Origin: Bradyrhizobium sp. CCBAU 051011
GTDB taxonomy: Bacteria; Pseudomonadota; Alphaproteobacteria; Rhizobiales; Xanthobacteraceae
NCBI RefSeq assembly: GCF_009930815.1
Contig: NZ_CP022222.1
Span: 4,816,501 to 4,880,500 of the forward strand
Reading direction: 5' to 3'
Length of the DNA stretch: 64,000 nt
Shown here: positions 1-8,936 of the stretch, in pieces
Layout: every line of letters starts with the position of its first letter
Numbering within the stretch: the first letter of the stretch is position 1
The notes under the pieces: model-generated
What the model saw: only the letters and a program-made list of their open reading frames with translations
What the model was told of the DNA's origin: nothing
Database searches by the model: none
Program-made: the position numbers and the translations under genes

Positions 1-152
1 GCATAATGCTCGCATTTGACGGCGCGGACTCTGATACCGCCGAGCGGGAAGATGCCGGTCTCGACCGCGGCCTTGCGAACCAGCTCCACGACGCCGACCA
101 TGTCGACGCGTCCGTCAAGATTGCCTGAATATTCAATCGTGAAGTGCGGCAT
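1..152 (-). CDS. hpaF: 5-carboxymethyl-2-hydroxymuconate isomerase, partial (3' end off the left edge)
   Basis: Reverse-strand reading from an ATG at 152 gives a protein beginning MPHFTIEYSGNL and running open off the left edge (about 50 residues visible). The Pro directly after Met and the HFTIEYS start match CHMI of the tautomerase superfamily, in which that proline is the general base. The enzyme isomerises 5-carboxymethyl-2-hydroxymuconate in homoprotocatechuate meta-cleavage. It lies 29 bases after the stop of hpaH on the same strand, so the two are probably co-transcribed. The rest of the pathway presumably lies left of the window. Confidence 0.8.
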   Translation of the reverse strand, partial: MPHFTIEYSGNLDGRVDMVGVVELVRKAAVETGIFPLGGIRVRAVKCEHY

Positions 153-181
153 GTTGCGATGGCTCCTGTCGTCCTAAAGCT

Positions 182-988
182 TCAGGCGAAGTAGCAGCTC
201 ACCGAGCCGTAAGGGCCGTAATCCGCCTGGATCGTGTCGCCCTTGCGGGTCTCGATCGGACGAATGAACGATCCCGCCAGCACCACCTGTCCGGCTTCCA
301 GCGCGAGGCCGTTCGGCGCGATCTTGTTGGCGAGCCAGGCTACCGACGTGGCGGGATGATTGAGCACGCCGGCCGCAAGCCCGGTTTCCTCGAGCTGGCC
401 GTTGCGGAAACACAGCGCGCCGATCCAGCGCAAATCCGCGTCCATCGGCCGGATCGGGCGGCCGCCGAGCACGATGCCGGCATTGGCGGCGTTGTCGGCG
501 ATGGTGTCAAAAATCTTCCGCGTCGACTTGGTTTGCGGATCGACCCGCTCGACCCTTGTGTCGAGGATTTCGAGCGCGGGCACCACGAAATCGGTGGCAT
601 TGAGCACGTCGAACATGGTGCAGTCCGGCCCCGCCAGCCGCGACTTCATGACAAAGGCAAGCTCGGCCTCGACGCGGGTGCCGATGAAGCGGTCCGAGGG
701 CACCAGTCCGCCGTCGGCAAAGAACATGTCGTCGAGCAGGATGCCGGAATCCGGCTCGTCGATATTGAGCGCGCTCTGCATCGCCTTCGAGGTCAGGCCG
801 ATCTTGTGGCCCTTCACGACACGTCCCTGCGCGACCTTCATCTCGACCCAGGCTTTCTGAATAGCGTAGGCATCCTCGATCGTTATGGCGGGATGTTCGA
901 GCGAAAGCTGGCGGATCTGCTTGCGCGTCTTTTCGGCCTGATCGAGCCGCGCGGCGGCGCTGCGGATATCGTCTGTTGAGAGGGCCAT
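182..988 (-). CDS. hpaH: 2-oxo-hept-4-ene-1,7-dioate hydratase
   Basis: A 268-residue protein of the fumarylacetoacetase/hydratase fold (HpaH/MhpD type). Visible signatures are [14 protein letters not shown] near residue 60, a metal-site EAELAFVM stretch near residue 108, and a C-terminal [15 protein letters not shown]. HpaH hydrates 2-oxo-hept-4-ene-1,7-dioate to the 4-hydroxy compound, which an HpaI-type aldolase then cleaves. Length matches the family (about 267). It is transcribed with hpaF and diverges from hpaR across a 146-base gap that contains a perfect palindrome, so HpaR repression is likely. MhpD-like hydratase of another catechol pathway is the alternative, but the hpaF and hpaR neighbours favour HpaH. 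Confidence 0.85.
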   Translation of the reverse strand: MALSTDDIRSAAARLDQAEKTRKQIRQLSLEHPAITIEDAYAIQKAWVEMKVAQGRVVKGHKIGLTSKAMQSALNIDEPDSGILLDDMFFADGGLVPSDRFIGTRVEAELAFVMKSRLAGPDCTMFDVLNATDFVVPALEILDTRVERVDPQTKSTRKIFDTIADNAANAGIVLGGRPIRPMDADLRWIGALCFRNGQLEETGLAAGVLNHPATSVAWLANKIAPNGLALEAGQVVLAGSFIRPIETRKGDTIQADYGPYGSVSCYFA

Positions 989-1032
989 GAGCGTCCGGCT
1001 GTTTCAGCAAAAAAGCGGGTGCTGAAATTTGT

Positions 1033-1044
1033 TTAACATGTTAA
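1033..1044. promoter_or_regulatory. Palindromic operator candidate for HpaR
   Basis: TTAACATGTTAA is a perfect 12-bp palindrome between the divergent hpaH (start 988) and hpaR (start 1135). Position and AT-rich dyad suit a MarR-family dimer. Binding by HpaR is inferred from location. Confidence 0.55.
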
Positions 1045-1134
1045 GTTATCCGACGCAAACTGATTTGGTGCTTGTTGCGCCGCAAAACTTTATCCTTCGC
1101 GACGTCGAGGATTCCCGATGGCGGATCACCAGAG

Positions 1135-1671
1135 ATGACAGGCAAGAAATCGCCGAACGGATCGCGTTCGGACCAGGAGGGGACACCGGAAGCGCGCCGC
1201 GGGCCGATGCGCGAATTCTCGCGTTCGCTGCCGATGTCGCTCTTACGCGCGCGCGAAGCCGTGATGCGCCAGTTCCGCCCATCCTTGCGCAACCATGGCC
1301 TGACCGAGCAGCAATGGCGGATCCTGCGCGCACTGACGGCGGTGGATACCATCGAGGTGACGGAGCTGGCGCGCGTCGCGTTTCTGCTGGGGCCGAGCCT
1401 GTCGCGCATCCTGCGCGATCTCGAAGCGCGCGACCTGATCGAGCGCCGTGCCGCCAAGACGGACCTGCGCCGCGGCGAGGTATCGATCTCGTCCAAGGGC
1501 TTGAAGCTGATCGAGGCCGTGGCGCCGACCTCGGAAGCCATCTACGCCGAGATCACCCAGCGCTATGGCGCGCGCAAGCTCACTGAGCTGCAAGACATGC
1601 TGGGCGAACTGGAGCGCAGCCTTGCGGCGATGGAAGTAGCAAGTGAGGGCGATGCGGAGGCGGATGAGTAA
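1135..1671 (+). CDS. hpaR: MarR-family regulator of homoprotocatechuate degradation
   Basis: From ATG 1135 the product is 178 residues; an in-frame ATG at 1207 would give a shorter form beginning MREFSRSLPMSLL. The winged-helix MarR core is evident: LRNHGLTEQQWRILRAL, then the recognition-helix region ARVAFLLGPSLSRILRDLE, then the wing RRAAKTDLRRGEVSISSKG. The LTEQQWRILRAL signature is typical of HpaR, which represses the hpa operon and is relieved by hydroxyphenylacetate-type ligands. It diverges from hpaH. A further in-frame upstream start exists (1072) but would begin inside the operator-proximal promoter region, so it was not chosen. Confidence 0.8.
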   Translation: MTGKKSPNGSRSDQEGTPEARRGPMREFSRSLPMSLLRAREAVMRQFRPSLRNHGLTEQQWRILRALTAVDTIEVTELARVAFLLGPSLSRILRDLEARDLIERRAAKTDLRRGEVSISSKGLKLIEAVAPTSEAIYAEITQRYGARKLTELQDMLGELERSLAAMEVASEGDAEADE

Positions 1672-1716
1672 GCACAAATTTGCATGATGCTACCGAGCCG
1701 ATGCATAGCGGCCGGG

Positions 1717-1736
1717 CAAATGATTGCAATCATTTG
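1717..1736. promoter_or_regulatory. 20-bp perfect palindrome, probable operator of the downstream sugar-acid operon
   Basis: CAAATGATTGCAATCATTTG is perfectly self-complementary. It lies about 150 bases upstream of the first gene of the dehydrogenase-aldolase-dehydratase operon and 46 bases after hpaR. No regulator for it is in the window. Confidence 0.5.
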
Positions 1737-1884
1737 GCTAAATGCGATCGAGGCGAGTAGACATTCGCGCGGTTTTTCGCTCAAAGTGCCGGCCAAGCCG
1801 GTCATGAAAACCGGCGCGGGAGTCGCGGGCCTGGCTGCTTAAACGCAGTCTTCCGCCGTGCAAGGACAGGGCTGAAATCCGGAC

Positions 1885-2970
1885 ATGGTCACCATCAAAG
1901 TCAACAATCTGATCGATTTCGTCGCAGAGGTTTTTTCCCATTCGGAATCTTCGCCCGAGGAAGCAAGGCGCATCGCGACCTATCTCACGACGGCCAATCT
2001 CACCGGCCATGACAGCCACGGCGTGATCCGGGTTCCCGTCTACATCAGGTGGAAGAAGACCGGTAACGTCATTCCCAACCAGACCCCGGAGGTCGTCGTC
2101 GATACGCCGTCGCTTGCGGTGGTCGATGGCAAGTTCGGCTATGGCCAGACCGTGACGCCGTTCGCGGTGCGGACGGGCATCGAAAAGTGCAAGAAGGCGG
2201 GACTGTCGGCAATCGCGCTACGCAATGCCGGCCACATCGGCCGCGTCGGCGACTGGGCGGAGATGGCTGCCGCCGAAGGGCTGGTGTCGGTGCATTTCGT
2301 CAATGCCGCCGGCTCGTTGCTGGTCGCACCGTTCGGCGGCGTTCAGAAACGGCTCTCGACCGCGCCCTATTGTGTTGGCATTCCGCGCAAGGGGCAGGAC
2401 CCGATCGTGCTCGATTTCGCGACCTCCATCGTCGCCGAAGGCAAGGTGCTGGTCGCCAGCCGTGGCGGCAAGAAGCTTCCCACGGGTGCACTGGTCGACG
2501 CTGACGGCACGCTGAGCGAGGAGCCGTCCGTGCTTTACGGGCCCTACACCCCGGACGGGCCGCGCGACCACACCAAGGGTACCGGCGCGATCCGCGCGTT
2601 CGGCGAGCACAAGGGCTCGGGCCTTGCCTTCATCTGCGAGCTACTCGGCGGTGCACTGACCGGCACCGGCGCCACCTCGGGCGGGCGGCAGTTCGCCAAC
2701 GGCATGCTGTCCTTCTATGTCGATCCCAAGGTGGTGGACACCGCCAACTTCTTCGACGGCGAAATCTCGCGCTATACCGACTTCATCCGGGAGACCAAGC
2801 CGATCGCCGGAGTCGAGTCCGTGCTGGTCCCGGGCGACCCGGAACGGAAGATGCGCGGCGAGCGCACCAAAAACGGCGTGCCGCTGCCTGACGATACCTG
2901 GGCTGCGATCGTCAACACCGCCCGGGAGGTCGGTGTCAGCGAGACGAGCATCCAGCGCGCCACAAGCTAA
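1885..2970 (+). CDS. Ldh_2-family (malate/L-lactate dehydrogenase-like) NAD(P)-dependent oxidoreductase
   Basis: A 361-residue protein of the Ldh_2/YbiC/YlbC family, unrelated to classical LDH. Recognisable segments are the HDSHGVIRVPVYI motif near residue 42 (the His is part of the active site), the GYGQTVTPFAVRTGIEKCK stretch, and GEHKGSGLAFICELLGGAL near residue 245. Members oxidise or reduce 2-hydroxy/2-keto acids such as ureidoglycolate, malate and sulfolactate. It is followed after 51 bases by an HpcH/HpaI aldolase and then a galactarate/altronate dehydratase, so a role in sugar-diacid breakdown, for instance handling a hydroxy- or keto-acid product, is likely. The exact substrate cannot be read from sequence. 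Confidence 0.82.
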   Translation: MVTIKVNNLIDFVAEVFSHSESSPEEARRIATYLTTANLTGHDSHGVIRVPVYIRWKKTGNVIPNQTPEVVVDTPSLAVVDGKFGYGQTVTPFAVRTGIEKCKKAGLSAIALRNAGHIGRVGDWAEMAAAEGLVSVHFVNAAGSLLVAPFGGVQKRLSTAPYCVGIPRKGQDPIVLDFATSIVAEGKVLVASRGGKKLPTGALVDADGTLSEEPSVLYGPYTPDGPRDHTKGTGAIRAFGEHKGSGLAFICELLGGALTGTGATSGGRQFANGMLSFYVDPKVVDTANFFDGEISRYTDFIRETKPIAGVESVLVPGDPERKMRGERTKNGVPLPDDTWAAIVNTAREVGVSETSIQRATS

Positions 2971-3021
2971 TCAACACCGCGAACTCCAACAATCGTAGCG
3001 ATCACAAAGGGAAAGCGATCA

Positions 3022-3801
3022 ATGGCAACCAACAACGTCAAGAAAGTATGGGCCTCGGGCAAGGCCGTGGTGAACGCGTGGCTCGCGACCCCGTCCGGCT
3101 TCACCGCCGAGGTGATCGCGCAATGCGGCTTCGACAGTGTTACGGTCGACATGCAGCACGGCGTGCAGGATTACCTCTCGATGGTGCAATGCTTTCAGGC
3201 GATGAACGGCCATCCGGCGACGCCCATGGTTCGCGTGCCCTGGAACGAGCCCGGTATCGTCGGCAAGGTGCTCGACGGCGGCGCCTATGGCGTGATCTGC
3301 CCAATGATCAACACCCCGCAGGAAGCCAAGAACCTGGTCCAGTACGCCAAGTACCCGCCGAAGGGCACGCGCTCCAACGGCCCGATCCGCGCCGGCATGT
3401 ACGGTACGGCTGGTTCGTACCAGCAGACTGCGAATGACGAGATCGTGCTGCTGCCAATGATGGAGACCAAGACGGCGGTAGAGAACATGGAAGCGATCCT
3501 CGATGTCGAGGGCATCGACGGCGTCTATATCGGCCCGTCGGACCTCGGCTTCTCCTATGGCCTGGTGCCGAAGCTCGACCGCGACGAGCCGGAGATCCTG
3601 AAGATCTACGAGAAGATCATCAAGGAGTGCGGCAAGCGCGGCCTCAATCCCGGCATCCACTGCTCCGGCGCCGAGGGTGCGGTGCGCGCCATCAACATGG
3701 GCTTCAAGCTGGTGACGTTGTCGAACGAGGTCGGCCTGATGTCGACCTACGCCAGGATGCAGGTGAACCAGACCCGCAAGGACTCGGGCGGGAAGGCTTG
3801 A
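3022..3801 (+). CDS. HpcH/HpaI-family 2-keto-3-deoxy acid aldolase
   Basis: A 259-residue class II aldolase of the HpcH/HpaI family. The catalytic region VTVDMQHG (Asp43, His46), the metal-binding Glu in MMETK and the Asp in IGPSDLG are all present. Such enzymes cleave 4-hydroxy-2-oxoheptanedioate or 2-keto-3-deoxyglucarate to pyruvate plus an aldehyde. The neighbouring hpa genes suggest the first; the adjacent UxaA/GarD-type dehydratase, whose product would be a ketodeoxyaldarate, suggests the second. I favour 2-keto-3-deoxyglucarate-type cleavage because it shares strand and spacing with the dehydrogenase and dehydratase, while hpaH is on the other strand. A Shine-Dalgarno-like AAGGGAAAG lies just upstream of the ATG. 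Confidence 0.82.
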   Translation: MATNNVKKVWASGKAVVNAWLATPSGFTAEVIAQCGFDSVTVDMQHGVQDYLSMVQCFQAMNGHPATPMVRVPWNEPGIVGKVLDGGAYGVICPMINTPQEAKNLVQYAKYPPKGTRSNGPIRAGMYGTAGSYQQTANDEIVLLPMMETKTAVENMEAILDVEGIDGVYIGPSDLGFSYGLVPKLDRDEPEILKIYEKIIKECGKRGLNPGIHCSGAEGAVRAINMGFKLVTLSNEVGLMSTYARMQVNQTRKDSGGKA

Positions 3802-3806
3802 GGTAC

Positions 3807-3893
3807 GCGGATAGCGAGTAGCGAATGGCGAATAGGGGTGGAGAGCAGCGAAACAAGGTTCACCATTCGCTACTCGCCATTCGCTATTCGCCC
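3807..3893. repeat. Imperfect inverted repeat of GCGAATAGCGA-type units
   Basis: The two arms are each made of short units such as GCGAGTAGCGAATGG and fold back on each other across about 85 bases between the aldolase and dehydratase genes. It would form a long stem in the mRNA. Tandem units of this kind look like a dispersed intergenic repeat. Confidence 0.6.
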
Positions 3894-3913
3894 ACTTCAC
3901 AGGAGACACCGAC

Positions 3914-5437
3914 ATGACCCCCGCACCCGTGATCCGCCTGCACCCTGACGATGGCGTGCTGATCGCGCGCGCGAGCCTGCCGCCCGGCATGGTGGTGGCC
4001 GACGGCGTCACCACGGTCGAGCGGATACCCGCCGGTCACAAGGTCGCCATCAGGCCGATCGCCATGGGCGAGCCGGTGCGCCGTTACGGCCAGATCATCG
4101 GCTTTGCCACCGCGCCGATTGCGCCGGGCCAGCACGTGCACACCCAAAACTGCGGCATGGGTGATTTTTCCAAGGACTACGCCTATGGCGTCGACGTCAA
4201 GCCGGTGCCGAACTTCGATCTGCCCGCGACCTTCGACGGCATCCGGCGCGCCGACGGCCGCGTGGCGACGCGCAACTATATCGGCATTCTGACCTCGGTG
4301 AATTGCAGCGCCCATGTCGCCGGCATTGTCGCCGACATGTTCAAGAAGAATCCATTTACCGGCGATAACCCGCTGGCCGATTTCCCGAATGTTGACGGCG
4401 TGGTGGCGCTGACCCACAAGACCGGCTGCGGAATGACGCAGAATGAACCGCTGGCGCTGCTTCGCCGGACGCTCGGCGGCTACGCGCGGCATGCGAATTT
4501 CTCCCATGTGGTCGTGCTCGGGCTTGGCTGCGAGGTCAACCAGATCGGCGGGCTGATGGAGGAGCAGAAGCTCGCCGGCCGCCTGCGCGCAATGGACATC
4601 CAGGAGGTCGGCGGCACCCGCAAGACGGTGGAAGCCGGCGTCGCCTTCGTGAAGGAGGCGCTGACCGACGCCAATAGAGTGAAGCGCGAGCCCGTGCCGG
4701 CCAGCGAGCTGACGGTCGCCCTGCAATGTGGCGGATCCGATGGCTACTCCGGCGTCTCGGCCAATCCGGCGCTGGGCGCGGCGAGCGATCTCCTCGTGCG
4801 CCACGGCGGCACCGTGATCCTCTCCGAGACGCCCGAGACCTACGGCGCCGAACATCTCCTGACCCGGCGCGCGGTCAGCCGCGAGGTCGGCGAAAAGCTT
4901 GTCGGCCTGATGCGCTGGTGGGAGGAATACACCAGGCGCGAAGGCGCCGAGATGAACGCCAATCCGAGCCCCGGCAACAAGGCTGGAGGCCTCACCACGA
5001 TCCTCGAGAAATCACTGGGCGCGATGGCCAAGGCCGGCAGCACCAATCTTGTCGACGTGCTCAATTACGCCGAGCCCATCACCAAGAAGGGCTTTGTCTT
5101 TATGGATACGCCCGGCTACGACCCGGTTGCTGCGACCGGGCAGGTGGCCGGCGGCGCCAACATGGTCTGCTTCACCACCGGCCGCGGAAGCGTGTTCGGC
5201 TGCAAGCCCGCGCCCTCGATCAAGCTCGCCACCAACACGCCGATGTACAAGCGGATGGAAGACGACATGGACGTCAATTGCGGCACCATCCTCGACGGTG
5301 AGGAAACCGTGCAGCAATGCGGCCAGCGCATTTTCGAGCTGATGCTGAAGACAGCATCGGGCCAGCCGACCAAGAGCGAGAGCTTCGATTTCGGCAGCGC
5401 CGAGTTCGCGCCGTGGGTGATCGGGGCGACGATGTAA
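3914..5437 (+). CDS. UxaA/GarD-family altronate or galactarate dehydratase
   Basis: A 507-residue protein with the two parts of this family: an N-terminal SAF-like domain (residues 1 to about 90, IRLHPDDGVLIARA onward) and the large GD_AH catalytic domain (about 110-505). The latter shows TGCGMTQNEPLALLRRTLGG, LGLGCEVNQI and CGGSDGYSGVSANPALG, with conserved cysteines. Full-length fusions of this size dehydrate altronate, galactarate or related acids using a metal centre. It is the third gene of the presumed sugar-acid operon; its product would be the aldolase substrate. Whether the natural substrate is a uronate-derived acid or an aldarate is unresolved. Confidence 0.82.
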   Translation: MTPAPVIRLHPDDGVLIARASLPPGMVVADGVTTVERIPAGHKVAIRPIAMGEPVRRYGQIIGFATAPIAPGQHVHTQNCGMGDFSKDYAYGVDVKPVPNFDLPATFDGIRRADGRVATRNYIGILTSVNCSAHVAGIVADMFKKNPFTGDNPLADFPNVDGVVALTHKTGCGMTQNEPLALLRRTLGGYARHANFSHVVVLGLGCEVNQIGGLMEEQKLAGRLRAMDIQEVGGTRKTVEAGVAFVKEALTDANRVKREPVPASELTVALQCGGSDGYSGVSANPALGAASDLLVRHGGTVILSETPETYGAEHLLTRRAVSREVGEKLVGLMRWWEEYTRREGAEMNANPSPGNKAGGLTTILEKSLGAMAKAGSTNLVDVLNYAEPITKKGFVFMDTPGYDPVAATGQVAGGANMVCFTTGRGSVFGCKPAPSIKLATNTPMYKRMEDDMDVNCGTILDGEETVQQCGQRIFELMLKTASGQPTKSESFDFGSAEFAPWVIGATM

Positions 5438-5447
5438 GTGATTAGTT

Positions 5448-5529
5448 CGTCGTTCCGGGGCGATGCGAAGCATCGAACCCGGAACCTCGAGATTCCGGGT
5501 CTGGTCCTACGGACCATCCCGGAATGACG
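5448..5529. repeat. Palindromic intergenic repeat (CGTCGTTCCGGGGCG... type)
   Basis: The left end CGTCGTTCCGGGG and right end CCCGGAATGACG are inverted copies, and an internal CCTCGAGATTCCGGG arm pairs with CCCGGAA. It resembles dispersed palindromes of Bradyrhizobium-type genomes and may act as terminator of the preceding operon. The rest of the gap to 5635 shows nothing further. Confidence 0.65.
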
Positions 5530-5635
5530 GCGTCAAACGTTAGCACTTCCCATAGGCACTCCATGCCCGTTGTTAGTGCTTGATCCCACCCGGAACCGGT
5601 GTTCTGCTTAAAAAAGCCGCTGGAGTTTCCGGTCC

Positions 5636-8600
5636 GTGTCGATCTTCGTCGCACTTCATCACGTCACGCACTACAAATACGACCGACCGATTGATCTCGG
5701 CCCGCAAACCGTTCGCCTGCGCCCGGCGCCGCATACGCGCACGCCGATCCTGAGCTATTCGCTCAAAGTCACGCCATCAAATCATTTCGTGAACTGGCAG
5801 CAGGACCCGCAGGGCAACTGGCTGGCGCGATTCGTGTTTCCGGAGAAGGCGACCGAACTAAAGGTCGAAGTCGATTTCACCGCGCAGATGACGGTGGTCA
5901 ATCCCTTCGACTTCTTTGTCGAGCCTTACGCCAACGCCTTTCCGTTCCAATACCCCAACGATCTCAAGACCGAGCTGGCGCCTTATCTCGCCACGTCAGA
6001 GCAGGGGCCGCTGTTCGCGGCGTACTTGAAGGAGATTCCGCGCGAAGCCGACAGCACCGTCAATTTCCTGGTCGACCTCAACGCGCAACTGCAGAAAAAG
6101 ATCAGCTACGTCATCCGGATGGAGCCGGGCATTCAGACGCCGGAGGAGACACTGGCTGCCGGCTCCGGCTCGTGCCGCGACTCGGCGTGGCTGTTGATCC
6201 AGATCTTCCGTCATCTTGGCCTCGCGGCGCGTTTTGTCTCCGGCTATCTCATGCAATTGCGGCCCGACATCGATCCGGTGGAAGGCCCGCGCGAGGTCGA
6301 GAGCGATTTCACCGATCTGCACGCCTGGGCCGAGGTCTATCTTCCCGGCGCGGGGTGGATCGGGTTCGACGTCACCTCGGGCATGCTGACGGGCGAGGGG
6401 CACATTCCCGTCGCCGCCACGCCGCACTATCGCTCGGCGGCGCCGATCTCCGGCAGCGCCGGCTTCGCCAATGTCGATTTTGGCTTCGAGATGAGCGTCA
6501 AGCGCATCCGCGAGGCGCCGCGGATCACGCGGCCGTTCTCGGATGAATCCTGGGCGCGTCTCGACAGTCTTGGCGAACAGGTCGATGCCGACCTCAAACG
6601 GGATGACGTGCGACTGACCATGGGCGGCGAGCCGACCTTCGTCTCGGTCGACGATCTGGAATCGCCGGAATGGAACATCGCCGCCATCGGCCCGACCAAG
6701 CAGGCGCTGGCGGATGAACTGATCCGGAAACTGCGTGCGCGCTTTGCGCCGGGCGGGCTCCTACATTACGGGCAGGGCAAATGGTATCCGGGCGAAAGCC
6801 TGCCGCGCTGGGCGTTCGGCCTCTATTGGCGCAAGGACGGCGCGCCGATCTGGAAGAACGCCGATCTGATCGCGACGATCGAAAATCCCAGCAAGGCTGG
6901 GATCGAAGACGCCAAAGCCCTTATGGAAGGCACCGCGAAGCGGCTCGGGCTCGGCGTCGATTACGTTATATCAGCCTATGAAGATCCCGTGCACTGGCTG
7001 CAGAAGGAAGCCGCACTTCCGGTCAATGTCGATCCCAGCGACTCCAGGCTTTCCGACGTGGAAGAGCGCTCGCGCATGGCGCGGGTGTTCGATGAAGGGC
7101 TCAACAAGGCCAGAGGGGTCGTGTTACCGATCCAGCACGCGGACGGCGACGGTTCGGGCTGGATGAGCGAGCGCTGGCAGCTTCGGCGCAGCCATCTTTT
7201 CCTGATCCCGGGCGACTCTCCGCTCGGGCTGCGGCTGCCCATGGCCTCGCTGCCGCATATCGAGCCGGAAGAATATCCTTACATCGTCGAGCAGGATCCG
7301 ATGGAGCCGCGGCTCGAACTGGCGACGGAAGACAAGGACGCGGTGGCGGAGGGCGTGCCCTCGCGGCTGGTGCGGAAGCCGAAAAAGACGAAGCCGGTGC
7401 GCACGGCAACATCGGTCGAAATCCGCGACGGCGTGTTGTGCGTCTTCATGCCGCCGGTCGAGAAGGTCGAACACTATCTCGAACTGATCGCGGCGGTGGA
7501 GGCGACCGCCGAGGAGATGCAGATTCCGGTCCATGTCGAGGGCTATGGACCGCCCTACGATCCGCGCATCGAGGTCATCAAGGTGACGCCCGATCCCGGC
7601 GTCATCGAGATCAACGTCCAGCCGGCGCAAAGCTGGCGCGAGGCGGTCGATATCACCTTCGGCCTGTACGAAGACGCCGCAAAAGTCCGGCTCGGCGCCA
7701 ACCGCTTTCTGGTCGACGGCCGTCACACCGGCACCGGCGGCGGCAATCATGTCGTGGTCGGCGGCTCGACACCGGAAGCTTCGCCGTTCCTGCGCCGTCC
7801 GGATTTGCTGAAAAGCCTCGTGCTGTACTGGCAGCGCCATCCGTCGCTGTCGTACTTGTTCTCCGGCATGTTCATCGGCCCGACCAGCCAGGCGCCGCGG
7901 ATCGACGAAGCGCGGCATGACGGGCTCTATGAACTGGAGATCGCGCTCTCGCATGTGCCGCCGCCCGGCATCGAGGCGCCGCTATGGCTGGTCGATCGCC
8001 TGTTCCGGCACATCCTGGTCGATATCACCGGTAACACCCACCGCGCCGAAATCTGTATCGACAAGCTCTATTCGCCTGATGGCCCGACCGGTCGCCTCGG
8101 GCTGGTCGAATTCCGCGCGCTCGAAATGCCGCCGGACCCGCGGATGTCGCTGGCGCAGCAATTACTGATCCGCGCGCTGATCGCAAAGCTCTGGCGCGAA
8201 CCGCAACAGGGCAAGTTCGTGCGCTGGGGCACCACGCTGCATGATCGCTTCATGCTGCCGCATTTCCTCTGGGAGGATTTTCTCGGCGTGCTCGATGAGC
8301 TCAGGCTGTCAGGCTACGATTTCTCGCCGGAATGGTATTCGGCGCAGCTCGAGTTTCGGTTTCCGGTGTTCGGCCGCGTCCATCATGGCGGCGTTGCGCT
8401 GGAATTGCGGCAGGCGCTGGAGCCATGGCACGTGCTCGGCGAAGAGGGCTCGGCCGGCGGCACCGTGCGCTATGTCGATTCCTCGGTGGAGCGGTTGCAG
8501 GTCAAGGCGACCGGCTTTGTCGAGGGACGCCATGTCGTGACCTGCAACGGCCGGCGGATGCCGATGACGCCAACCGGCCGCGCCAGTGAGGCGGTCGCCG

Positions 8601-8908
8601 CCGTCCGTTTCAAGGCCTGGCAGCCGGCCTCGGGGCTGCATCCGACCATTCCGGTGCACGCGCCGCTGACATTTGACTTAATTGATAGCTGGAACGGCCG
8701 CTCGCTCGGCGGCTGCGTCTATCACGTCGCCCATCCCGGCGGCCGCAACTACGACACCAAGCCGGTCAATTCCTACGAGGCGGAAGCCCGCCGGTTGGCC
8801 CGGTTTCAGGATCACGGCCATACCCCGGGCAAAATCGAGCCGCCGCCCGAGGAACGCACCATTGAATTCCCTTTGACACTCGACTTGAGGACGCCGCTCC
8901 TGATCTAA
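5636..8908 (+). CDS. Transglutaminase-like protein with C-terminal DUF2126 domain
   Basis: A 1090-residue protein starting at GTG 5636 ([18 protein letters not shown]), typical of the bacterial transglutaminase N-terminal region. The papain-like core carries the full triad: Cys180 in GSCRDSAW, His229 in DLHAWAEVY and Asp245 in [10 protein letters not shown]. From about residue 300 to the end is the large DUF2126 region, with [11 protein letters not shown] near 330 and [12 protein letters not shown] near 700. It is the first of three consecutive genes with the ATP-grasp/alpha-E gene and a second transglutaminase. Comparative work on amidoligases predicts such clusters to make and cut peptide or amide linkages on an unknown substrate. 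No signal peptide is seen, so it probably acts in the cytoplasm. The function is unproven. Confidence 0.85.
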   Translation: MSIFVALHHVTHYKYDRPIDLGPQTVRLRPAPHTRTPILSYSLKVTPSNHFVNWQQDPQGNWLARFVFPEKATELKVEVDFTAQMTVVNPFDFFVEPYANAFPFQYPNDLKTELAPYLATSEQGPLFAAYLKEIPREADSTVNFLVDLNAQLQKKISYVIRMEPGIQTPEETLAAGSGSCRDSAWLLIQIFRHLGLAARFVSGYLMQLRPDIDPVEGPREVESDFTDLHAWAEVYLPGAGWIGFDVTSGMLTGEGHIPVAATPHYRSAAPISGSAGFANVDFGFEMSVKRIREAPRITRPFSDESWARLDSLGEQVDADLKRDDVRLTMGGEPTFVSVDDLESPEWNIAAIGPTKQALADELIRKLRARFAPGGLLHYGQGKWYPGESLPRWAFGLYWRKDGAPIWKNADLIATIENPSKAGIEDAKALMEGTAKRLGLGVDYVISAYEDPVHWLQKEAALPVNVDPSDSRLSDVEERSRMARVFDEGLNKARGVVLPIQHADGDGSGWMSERWQLRRSHLFLIPGDSPLGLRLPMASLPHIEPEEYPYIVEQDPMEPRLELATEDKDAVAEGVPSRLVRKPKKTKPVRTATSVEIRDGVLCVFMPPVEKVEHYLELIAAVEATAEEMQIPVHVEGYGPPYDPRIEVIKVTPDPGVIEINVQPAQSWREAVDITFGLYEDAAKVRLGANRFLVDGRHTGTGGGNHVVVGGSTPEASPFLRRPDLLKSLVLYWQRHPSLSYLFSGMFIGPTSQAPRIDEARHDGLYELEIALSHVPPPGIEAPLWLVDRLFRHILVDITGNTHRAEICIDKLYSPDGPTGRLGLVEFRALEMPPDPRMSLAQQLLIRALIAKLWREPQQGKFVRWGTTLHDRFMLPHFLWEDFLGVLDELRLSGYDFSPEWYSAQLEFRFPVFGRVHHGGVALELRQALEPWHVLGEEGSAGGTVRYVDSSVERLQVKATGFVEGRHVVTCNGRRMPMTPTGRASEAVAAVRFKAWQPASGLHPTIPVHAPLTFDLIDSWNGRSLGGCVYHVAHPGGRNYDTKPVNSYEAEARRLARFQDHGHTPGKIEPPPEERTIEFPLTLDLRTPLLI

Positions 8909-8936
8909 TCGGCAGCGACGGTCTCGGGGAATCGGA

